Assembly: GCA_011033025.1 (NCBI GenBank)
Contig: WFMF01000017.1
Coordinates: 868,001 to 932,000 of the forward strand
Direction of reading: 5' to 3'
Source of the DNA: Beroe forskalii
Lineage: Eukaryota > Ctenophora > Nuda > Beroida > Beroidae
DNA length: 64,000 nucleotides
The notes below the pieces were generated by a model. It saw nothing but the letters and a program-made list of their open reading frames with translations. It was not told where the DNA came from and did no database searches. How positions within the stretch are numbered: position 1 is the stretch's first letter; every line of letters begins with the position of its first letter. Below are positions 56,228-64,000 of the stretch, piece after piece. Made by a program: the position numbers and the translations under genes.

Positions 56228-56827
56228 ATAAATTATCTAAAGGAATCATGTTGGTGTTCAAGTACGGAGTTGGAGAAAAGTCTTGCAGATTGATGTCTTG
56301 AAGAAAGATTTCTTTTTAATTCAAATATGTTTTAACCCTGATTTTCAGGAGAAGCGTCTCTCAAGATGAAGTATTGGATCAGGATGCATGCCACTCGCAT
56401 TAATTTCATTAATGTGCAACGTAAAAGGACACAAATGACCCGGATCCATCCGCCGGTCCTCTACTTCTCTTCACTTAGTGTGTTGCTTAATTTCTTGGTG
56501 CTTGGAGCAAAGACAAAGACCAAAGAGCAAGTTTCAGTTTCATTCAGGCAGGTGGTCACTGCACTTGACGGTGCTATACCCTGGTACCAGGGGGTGACCT
56601 CTGGGGGGCCTACCTCATAAAAAGCTCTCACAATTTAAACACCCGGAAAGCTGAGGTAGGTATTGGACTGAAGATGCCTGCACACCACTCATCTTGGTGT
56701 GACTCATTAAGATCCTACTGCTCTCCACATTGCATTACCTAAAGGAATCATGTTGGTGTTCAAGTACGGAGTTGGAGAAAAGTCTTGCAGATTGATGTCT
56801 TGAAGAAAGATTTCTTTTTAATTCAAA
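56228..56827. repeat. Pair of about 95-bp direct repeats flanking about 410 bp
   Basis: CTAAAGGAATCATGTTGGTG through GATTTCTTTTTAATTCAAA occurs at 56230-56325 and again at 56737-56827 with almost no change. AATTATCTAAAG recurs a third time at 56829. The enclosed segment has no recognised domain. Confidence 0.85.
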
Positions 56828-57009
56828 AAATTATCTAAAGTTAACTTATACTCAGCAGTGTCAGAACTAATTACCGAAAATAAAATTTCTAGAAAACATA
56901 AAATATCAGTTCAATGGCAAGCAATAAATTAAGAGCTGTTATCAAAAATAGTTCTTATCAATATAAGGAAAGTGACTAAATTAATGAACTACCTACAAGG
57001 AGCAATAGT

Positions 57010-58850
57010 TTAGCTATATAATCTATCTACTTCAACAGAATTAAGTCTAAATAAATAAGTCTTAAGTTTTGACTTGAAATCATTCACATTATCAGAAGAA
57101 GAAATGATGCTTGGTAACCTATTGTAAATTCTAGGAGCAATGTTAGAAAAACTTCGTCTGCCATACTTAGTATTGGAAAAAGGAGTTACAAGTCTAACTA
57201 CATGCCCATGATGTGCATATCTAAACATATCTTGAATATACAATGGAGCTATACCAATAATTGCCTTATAAGCTATCAATGCAATCTTAAAAATTATTCT
57301 CTTTCTTATATCAAGCCAATGCAAATCAATTAAATCATCTCCAATATGGTCATACTTAAACTTCCCAGTTATCACTTTAGTTGCTGCATTCTGTATTAAC
57401 TGTAACTGGTTGATTTGTCTTTCACCAGCACCAAAATAAAGAGCATTACAATAGTCCAGACAAGATAAAACCATGCTGTTAACAACTAATTTGATATGAT
57501 TTTCTGGTAGGAGTCCTCTGATTTTCCTAAGGTTACGGAGAGTGTGAAAACATTTCTTTTTGAGTGATATGACTTGATCATTGAAATGAAGTGAACTATC
57601 AATCCTGAAACCAAGGTTTTTCACAGAAGAGACAAACATAATGTTGGTGAAATGTGTTATGGCCACACCACTAATATCAATTTCTTTAAGGACATTGCTT
57701 GGACCCAAAATAATAATCTCAGTTTTGGATCCATTCATTTGAAGGTAGAACTGTGACATCCATTTTACTATGGTATTGAAGCAGTTTGTTAACTGCTGAG
57801 TAATTATGTCCACTTGCTGAGTAGGATCAAAGGTCTTTAGAATCTGGTGGTCATCAGCATAACCAAAGATCTCAAAATTGAGCTTTTTGACAATATTATA
57901 GATAGATCTCAGATATAGATTGAACAACACTGGGCCTAACACAGATCCTTATGGCACTCCAAACTGGATTGTGATACTATCTGAAGTGCAATTTCCAAGC
58001 CTAATTCTCTGTGATCTGCCTTTGAGGAAGCTGGTAAACCATGCAAGTGCTGTGCCCCTGATGCCTATTTCATTCTTGAGGATCTGGAGGAGAAGATTGT
58101 GGTCTACAGTGTCAAAGGCAGCACTAAGATCTAAAAGCATGATAACAGTTGCACTCCTTTCATCAGCAGCAATGAGTACATCATTGACAATTTTTATCAG
58201 TAGTGTTTCTGTGCTGTGATTCTTTTTATATGCATATTGTTCAGGACACTGAAGTCCATTTCTATTTAGATGCTCATTCAGTCTTTTCAGAACAACTCTT
58301 TCAATCAACTTGCCAAGGAAGGTCAAGTTAGACACTGGCCTATAATTTTTAAGTACATTGCCATCAAGATGATCATTTTTAATGAGAGGGACTATATCAG
58401 CTAGTTTTACTCCATCCATACTCCCAGAAGATAAAGAAAGATTCACTAGCTTAACCAAAAGTGGAGTTAAACAAGTAATGTTCTCTTTGTAGAGACTCTG
58501 TGGCATTAAGTCAGCTTTTGAACAATTAATTCCACATTCATCTATGATAGACTTTAACTCTACTTCATTTGTTGGTTCAAACTCAACTAAAAGTGATGAA
58601 TTGGAACTAGATATGTTTGGCTCAGATGAAATTGGAATTTTGTCTCTTATATCGTTGATTTTGTCAACAAAAAACTGATTAAATTCACGAGCCAGCTGAT
58701 CAATATTTTCTGAGTAATCTGGTATAACATTGTTTTGCTTCTTATCCAGAACTTTATTTACCATTTTGTACAAGGTTCTGCTTTTATGACTTGAGTTTTC
58801 TATCTGTTTTTGAAGATAATCCTTTTTCTTCTGCTTATCTAAAAATGTTC
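57010..58850 (-). pseudogene. 5'-truncated LINE RT with a stop in the GVPQGS box
   Basis: The reading frame starts mid-element near 58850 (DKQKKKDYLQKQIENSSH). It has LKNYRPVSNLTFLGKLIERV, MLLDLSAAFDTVDHNLLL, then GVP-stop-GSVLGPVLFNLYL (CAA changed to TAA at 57949-57951) and IFGYADDHQIL. The tail is RIYNRLPS. Apart from the one stop the frame is intact for over 580 codons. It is CR1/Jockey-like but a different family from the LINE at 45.3-50 kb. The endonuclease is missing. Confidence 0.88.
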
Positions 58851-59303
58851 AGTTTTTATAAATTAATATAATCAAAGAAATAAAACTTCGCAACATAAGC
58901 TCTGATTCCATGCACACGTACTATGTATTTTATTTATTTTATTTACTTCTAATATATAACATGTGTCACGTACTATGTAGATGATAATGTCTCAATCAAA
59001 CACTGAGCAGCTGATCACCAAACTGAGAATTTGCACATGTAAGTGAGACCTGTTCTTTGAAATGAATTCTGCTTAACTTTTAATTAACTTAGTACAATTG
59101 TTAATTCTTGAAGTTTATGGATGGTAAAGCTTATAATCTGACAGTAAGTAAGTAGATCAGTTCAACTGATATTTTAACATTGAAGCAGCTGTTGTTGCAT
59201 TGGAACTGCCATCTTTCTCATATCATATGTTGTGAGGAAAATAATGCTAAAATGCTGCTCACAAACACAACCAGTATTGAATCCCATTTATCTTCGTAGG
59301 ATG
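58851..59303. other. Unassigned AT-rich stretch
   Basis: No gene or repeat that I can support. Confidence 0.5.
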
Positions 59304-59380
59304 TTACCCTACCCTCGCGCGCGCGGCGCAACGTTCCACATTTGGACGTCACTTTGCGCCTTCCGCGAGGGTAGGGGGAA
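59304..59380. mobile_element. 77-bp GC-rich mini TIR element (TTACCCTACCCTCGCG)
   Basis: The ends TTACCCTACCCTCGCG and CGCGAGGGTAGGGGGAA are inverted. The size and end pattern (TTnCCCTA) match the mini-elements at 7877 and 25188. The interior ACGTTCCACATTTGGACGTC is shared, inverted, with 25290-25315. The target duplication is not clear. Confidence 0.6.
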
Positions 59381-59759
59381 ATACAACATCGTGTGCAGCA
59401 GAAAGTGCTGCACAATCTGATTGGTCGAGCGCGTACTACGTCATTATCATAAGCTAACGTATTGCGCTACGAAACGACGCGCGCGCACCGATATTGCAAA
59501 AAATTGTCTGGTTGGGCAAATTGAGTGAAATTTATTGAAAAAACTTTTGTCAAATGTTACATCATTGGAAAGATCTCATTCTCAGCTATAAATTAAAAAA
59601 AGAATCGTGGAAAAAGATGCTTTGGATCGGGAGTTATGGGCGTTTTACTGAAATTTTGTAGCTGTCCTCCGCGAACATCGAACCTTTTCTCGCTCAAAAA
59701 ATCGAGCGCTCTTGTTCCAGAACATTCTCACCTCGTGTTTGCTTAATGTTCAATGCTTG

Positions 59760-60682
59760 CTTACGGTAAGTGGGTGTTGCCGGTCATGAGCTTTTGATTA
59801 ATTCTAAGTTATTATCAGTCACGATTTTAATCTTTCTTCTGGACTTTTGCTTGTGAGGGCGTTGTCGATCTTCTTCTTTCTTCACTTCATGTCGAGAGTT
59901 TTGAATCTTTCAGTAATTTCCAGTCATAATTTTAATCTTTTTCTTGGCTTTTGCTTGTGGGGGGCGTTGCCGGTCTCAGTTCTTTCTTCTTTCTTCATTA
60001 CATGTCGAGTGTTTTGAATCTCTTGCTCTTTCAGTCATTTTCAGTCACAATTTTAATCTTTCTTCTGAAATCTGAGGTGATGCTTGTGAGGGCGTTACCG
60101 GTCTCAGATCTTTATTCTTTCTTCATTTCATGTCGAGTCTTTTGAATCTTTCGCTCTTTCAGTCATTTTCAGTCAAAATTTTTATCTTTCCTCCGAGCTG
60201 ATGTTTGTGAGAGCGTTGCCGGTCTCAGATTTTTATTCTTTCTAATTCTTCATTTCATGTCGATTGTTTTGAATCTTTCAGTAATTTTCAGTCATGATTT
60301 TGATCTTTCGATTCTTATTAGCTGTTGCTTGCGAGGGCGTTGACATTCTTAGATCTTTAGGCATTCTAATTTCTTCATTTCATGCCGAGTGTTTTGAATC
60401 AATTCTGTCATTTTCAGTAAAATTTTAATCTTTTTTTAGCTGTTGCTTGTGACTGTGAGGGCGTTACCGGTCTCAGATCAATTTATTCTTTCTTCATTTC
60501 ATGTCGAGTGTTTTGAATGATCTTTAAGAACTTTTCAGTCACGGTTTTAATCTTTCTTCTGAGTTTTTGATTTTGACTGTAAGGGCGTTGCCCGTCTCAG
60601 ATCTTAATTCTTCATCTCATTTGTGATTTATGAAGCTGTCAGTAATTTTCGGTCATAATTTTAGACTTTCTTGAAGTACCTA
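59760..60682. repeat. Degenerate tandem repeat, about 110-125 bp x 8
   Basis: Units contain GCTTGTGAGGGCGTTGCCGG, TCTCAGATCTTTATTCTTTC, TTCATTTCATGTCGAGTGTT and TCAGTCACAATTTTAATCTT. The array stops at the poly(A) tail of the retroelement that follows. Confidence 0.9.
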
Positions 60683-63600
60683 TTTTTTTTTTCAAACAGA
60701 GCAAAAAACTAAAAATGAAATAATCAATTCACATAGCTCAGAACGGGTAACAATCAATCAACTGTACCGTCGGCACGAACTTGAAATGCTTCTAAAAACG
60801 AACTTGTTAAAGTGATAAGAAAATCACAGTCCAAGCTCTCACGTAGGCCAAATCACGAAAATGAAACATCCCTTGTCATCCCATCTGGGATAAGATTAAA
60901 CGAAATGTCGGAAATCGGCAGTTCGCGGACACGAGAGGATTTGCCCCGAGATCCTCTCACTGACACCAGTACACTTTTCAATAGTGCGAATGACAGTTTC
61001 GTTCGCATTGTGCTGATCACATCACGATATTCCTCATTCGTTTTCTCTGCTACAAGTTCTGCAATTCTCCTATGAAATGCATGTGCCTGAGGAGCCATGC
61101 CTCCTAATGTACTATACACGAGTGGTGTGAAGCTGCACTTCTCAACCTGGATGACTCGTTGCTCGTACTCCCTCTTCTTAATGTTTTCGTGTTGGTTGTA
61201 TACTGACTTGATGTCACGGTCCTTGTAGGAGTCAGCATTTGGATGAAAGATTCTGACATCGAACATCGTCTTCTGGAAAGGTCCCCAAAGCCCTCGAGCG
61301 GAGATGTCAAGACGTGCCCTCTCTTCCATATTCCCTGAGATTGTCTGAGAAGAAGTAATAGGAATCAGCTCGGGCTCGGTCTTAACGTCATGACAGACTT
61401 CCCTAAGAAACGCAGCGTTTGTGTCTCTAACTTTGTTGTGTCTGAAGATAAGGTAGCCACCATTTTTACAAATTAAAGTGTGGTCAACCGAATTCTTCTT
61501 TCCACAAACACAAACTGCTGGAATGTTAGGGATCTGCCAGCCATACCTCAGCCTGAGTGCATCCCTGAACTCCTCCTTGTTCAGCACCCACCCGAGAGAA
61601 CCAATGGGCAGAACAGTGAGCCACGCCCCAGCACCTTTCTCTTGGGCTAAAGTAATGGACCTTTTCAGCCTGCCACCAGAAGGGTCTGCAACAATCTCAG
61701 TGATCTTCCTCAACAGCCTCACTTCCTTGTCCTTCAAACAGTCCCTAGTCACCTCAGCCACAGTCTCAGTCTGATAACCATCAAGGGTGGACTGTTGATC
61801 AAGTATCAGCTTCCTCAGGTTTTCGGTGATATTCACTGAGGCCTGGAACTCAAAATCTGAACCTTCCACTGGGTTTGAAATTCCAAGCCCCCCGAGTCTG
61901 ACAGGTAGTGTGAACAACTTTCTCTCCACGTCTGACACTTCTCTTCCTACAATGGCTGGCAGAAAGCTATGCCGCAGGGCATATTCCAGTGGACCAAACA
62001 GTTCTGAGATGCCGGGTATAGTCCTCTGAACAAATGTCCACCTGTGACACAATGCCTTTGTGAAGGCAGCGTAGGCTGCCTGTGGGTCGTCTTTCCCGAT
62101 TTCAGAAAGCTGCTCAACATCCTTGACCCACTTCGTGACTTTGTCCTCTACATATCCCCTCCTGAACTCCTCTGTCCCCAGCACTGCACCAAGATGACGC
62201 TCTCCTTCACCCGTGACCTTGATGCCGGAACCCTTGAACATCTGTTTAGCCAACTGAAGACAGTCTTCTTTTACAATCAAAACAGATTTAGAAGGCTTAG
62301 GATGATATCCATACTGAGGCCCTCTAATGCAAAGGGAATCCCACCACTTCTTGATCTCTTCTAGTTTCCCTGCTGCAGTAGAGTCGTCAGCGTACCAAAT
62401 CTGCTTACAAGCAGAGGTATCAACTGCAGATGAGAGCTCCGTGATAAGTGGTTTAACCCCCAGTGCATAGAAGGCCATAGCAGCAACATCACCCTGAGTA
62501 CAGCCTTCATGGGATCCCATGTACTCAGTCGTCTCACCATCACAAACAACAAGCATAGCAGGTTTCTGATAAGTGTTGGAAATGAACCGATGGAAGGGCG
62601 GACATAGCTCTCTGATGTTGTGAACTGCCAGTTCTCTGTTGATGGTGTTGAACGCATTATCTGCATCCACCAGCAGTACACCCTGAGTGTCTGGCAGCTC
62701 CCATTGCTCCCGAGTTGCGTGAATCGATGCCTCAATCCCAGCTTTCAGACCAGCACATGTTTGCAGAGGCCCAGCAGCGTGCTGGATGTCGTTCCTCAGA
62801 ACACTGATGACCAGTTTGCCCACAATTCGCCGCAGTACCTCACCAACACCGACTGGTCTCACTCCAATGCCTCCCCGCTTATCATTACCCTTGTCCAGGG
62901 GGATAAGACGACAAGCCAGAAGTTCTTCCAAGGCTGTTGGGTTGACTTCTTTAGTGCTGATGTACTTTGCAAGCTCAGCGATGGATTCGCACAGCTTCTC
63001 AGATGCCTTACCATAGGACTTGCAACACAGGATGTGTTTCCATCCGTCTGCATCTAAGAGTGTCGGCCCACCAGAACCATGCACATTTTTGGCGACTCTG
63101 TAGACCATCTGACTATCAATTTCCTCAAAGATCACAGGCTGAGGTTCTGGGGTCGTTATCTCCATCTTCAACTGCCGAGGTGCTGGTTTGGCATCAGGGT
63201 GTTTGCATGCCAGGACTGTCTTGACATGACGAGTCAGCTTATGAACACCCTTTACATCACTGTTACTGTCTATCAACTTAACAGCTTTCCCAACTTGGCC
63301 CAACAACATCAATCTTGTGAAGGCAACATGGCAGCTGGTCTCCTTCTTCTTCGCTAACTGAGATAACCGCACCTGGATTTCCCTGGCTTCGTCCATGAGA
63401 CTCTGCAGATCCCCCTCACTCCATTTAGCAAGTCTCAGTGCTAAGAACTTGGCATTAGTCTTGGCTTTAGAGTTCATTGAAGGCTTCTGAAGCATCAGGG
63501 GGATAAACACATGGACCATAGACAATGACAGATCTTTCCACGCAGTCTGGTCAGTGAACAAGAGGATGAGGCGAGCGACTTCATTGATGAAATGAACTCC

Positions 63601-64000
63601 TGCTTTCCCTCGGGGTAGGGTAAACAGGTTCTTCTTCCACTTTGTGATCTCCAAGTATGTCGCTTTAATGACCTGCTGTATTGCTTTCTCCCCCTTGAAA
63701 GTCCCCCACTTCAACTGATTAGCATTCTCAGCCTGACAATTCATACAGCACCATGGATTCTCTGAGCTGCTGAGATCACTATACTCCTCGTTTGATATCG
63801 ACAAACATGATCCATGGAACCACACCTGACATGTATCACACATCAGTCCCTTCACCTCATCTGACACATCACACCTACATACAGGGCAGTTAACATCTTC
63901 AGTCACAAAGTATCTGTGATAGTATTGCTGGTATCCTCCCACCTTGCCACACCCTCATTTTACCCTCCACCACCTCCAGCACCTTCTTCTTACCCCCGTC
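60683..64000 (-). mobile_element. PHD-RT-RLE non-LTR retrotransposon (5' end beyond window)
   Basis: The element runs leftward. After the ORF stop at 60853 there is about 160 bp of 3' UTR ending in an A-rich tail (GTTTGAAAAAAAAAATAGG on the minus strand) at about 60683. The 5' end is outside the window. A 5'-truncated relative lies at 42.35-44.03 kb. Confidence 0.85.
60853..63942 (-). CDS. Retrotransposon protein: PHD finger, reverse transcriptase, zinc knuckle, RLE-type nuclease
   Basis: A 1029-codon intact frame. Residues 19-69 form a PHD finger (CPVC, MCDTC, WFHGSC, WCCMNC). RT boxes: LLVDADNAFNTINR, SHEGCTQGDVAAMAF and QIWYADDSTAAG. Then a Cys-His knuckle, VCVCGKKNSVDHTLIC, and RHNKVRD, as in R2/NeSL-type elements. 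A PD-(D/E)XK-like nuclease follows: RLDISARG, FDVRIFHPNA, EYEQRVIQVEKCSFTPLVYS. All catalytic residues appear present. There is no ATG at the start: the frame opens after a TGA at 63955 with GTG at 63942. A frame one base off (MRVWQGGRIPAIL) overlaps it, suggesting a missing upstream exon, a frameshift or a non-AUG start. The PHD may read histone tails to choose targets (inference). Confidence 0.9.
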   Translation of the reverse strand: MGGYQQYYHRYFVTEDVNCPVCRCDVSDEVKGLMCDTCQVWFHGSCLSISNEEYSDLSSSENPWCCMNCQAENANQLKWGTFKGEKAIQQVIKATYLEITKWKKNLFTLPRGKAGVHFINEVARLILLFTDQTAWKDLSLSMVHVFIPLMLQKPSMNSKAKTNAKFLALRLAKWSEGDLQSLMDEAREIQVRLSQLAKKKETSCHVAFTRLMLLGQVGKAVKLIDSNSDVKGVHKLTRHVKTVLACKHPDAKPAPRQLKMEITTPEPQPVIFEEIDSQMVYRVAKNVHGSGGPTLLDADGWKHILCCKSYGKASEKLCESIAELAKYISTKEVNPTALEELLACRLIPLDKGNDKRGGIGVRPVGVGEVLRRIVGKLVISVLRNDIQHAAGPLQTCAGLKAGIEASIHATREQWELPDTQGVLLVDADNAFNTINRELAVHNIRELCPPFHRFISNTYQKPAMLVVCDGETTEYMGSHEGCTQGDVAAMAFYALGVKPLITELSSAVDTSACKQIWYADDSTAAGKLEEIKKWWDSLCIRGPQYGYHPKPSKSVLIVKEDCLQLAKQMFKGSGIKVTGEGERHLGAVLGTEEFRRGYVEDKVTKWVKDVEQLSEIGKDDPQAAYAAFTKALCHRWTFVQRTIPGISELFGPLEYALRHSFLPAIVGREVSDVERKLFTLPVRLGGLGISNPVEGSDFEFQASVNITENLRKLILDQQSTLDGYQTETVAEVTRDCLKDKEVRLLRKITEIVADPSGGRLKRSITLAQEKGAGAWLTVLPIGSLGWVLNKEEFRDALRLRYGWQIPNIPAVCVCGKKNSVDHTLICKNGGYLIFRHNKVRDTNAAFLREVCHDVKTEPELIPITSSQTISGNMEERARLDISARGLWGPFQKTMFDVRIFHPNADSYKDRDIKSVYNQHENIKKREYEQRVIQVEKCSFTPLVYSTLGGMAPQAHAFHRRIAELVAEKTNEEYRDVISTMRTKLSFALLKSVLVSVRGSRGKSSRVRELPISDISFNLIPDGMTRDVSFS

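Noticed and set aside
59218-59420. Open frames across the GC patch near 59.3 kb as a gene
   Set aside because: They cover the 77-bp inverted-end element and have no domain.
61478-63357. Plus-strand frames of 65-145 codons
   Set aside because: Antisense shadows of the PHD-RT retrotransposon ORF.

Overview
The window is nuclear DNA from a multicellular animal. The evidence is a spliced Wnt gene with a signal peptide, an FHA/coiled-coil gene resembling FHAD1, exons of a Rab4-type GTPase, GT-AG introns, and a dense load of eukaryotic transposons (Helitrons, TIR elements, APE-type and RLE-type LINEs, a Penelope-like element) and satellites. The base composition is AT-rich apart from short GC-rich palindromic patches. 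A marine invertebrate is likely, but nothing here fixes the phylum or species. I saw no rRNA, tRNA, CRISPR array or prokaryotic operon.

Layout. 1-5808 (minus) is the 5' part of an FHAD1-like gene in nine exons that runs off the left edge. Its first intron carries a Helitron only 7 bp past the splice donor. 6.2-8.3 kb holds a second Helitron, a decayed RT piece and GC-rich mini-elements. 9-12.2 kb is a very diverged dimeric repeat split by a 1.1-kb TIR transposon with an 8-bp target duplication. 12.4-14.6 kb has one conserved-looking exon and an L1/Tx1-like LINE relic. 15.5-17.3 kb has a signal-peptide exon and a duplicated exon-like unit. 18.1-23.9 kb is a 174-bp satellite in three blocks (forward, inverted, forward). 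24.9-25.6 kb is a second cluster of GC-rich mini-elements.

28.2-35.0 kb (minus) is a complete six-exon Wnt gene of 372 residues. Its introns hold a 10-bp and a 16-bp minisatellite, a hAT-type element and a TA-flanked MITE. 37.1-37.4 kb is a foldback element. 41.4-41.9 kb holds two Rab4 exons, one frameshifted. 42.3-44.0 kb is a 5'-truncated copy of the retroelement seen whole at 60.7-64 kb, split by a TIR element made of GGTACC-bearing repeats.

44.2-51.8 kb is a Helitron neighbourhood: a 1-kb copy, an adjoining copy split by a LINE with an intact 988-codon ORF2, and a four-unit head-to-tail Helitron array. It is followed by a Harbinger-like MITE at 51.8 kb, a minisatellite at 53.1-54.2 kb, a Penelope-like fragment at 55.4-56.1 kb, a dead LINE at 57-58.9 kb, a tandem repeat at 59.8-60.7 kb, and a PHD-finger/RT/RLE retrotransposon from 60.7 kb to the right edge.

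The host genes show no operon-like relation. The clearest theme is mobile DNA: nested insertions with readable target duplications, two elements lodged just inside first-intron donors, Helitrons carrying RFX X-box-like motifs, and a LINE whose ORF1/ORF2 junction has an in-phase AAAAAAC slippery heptamer.
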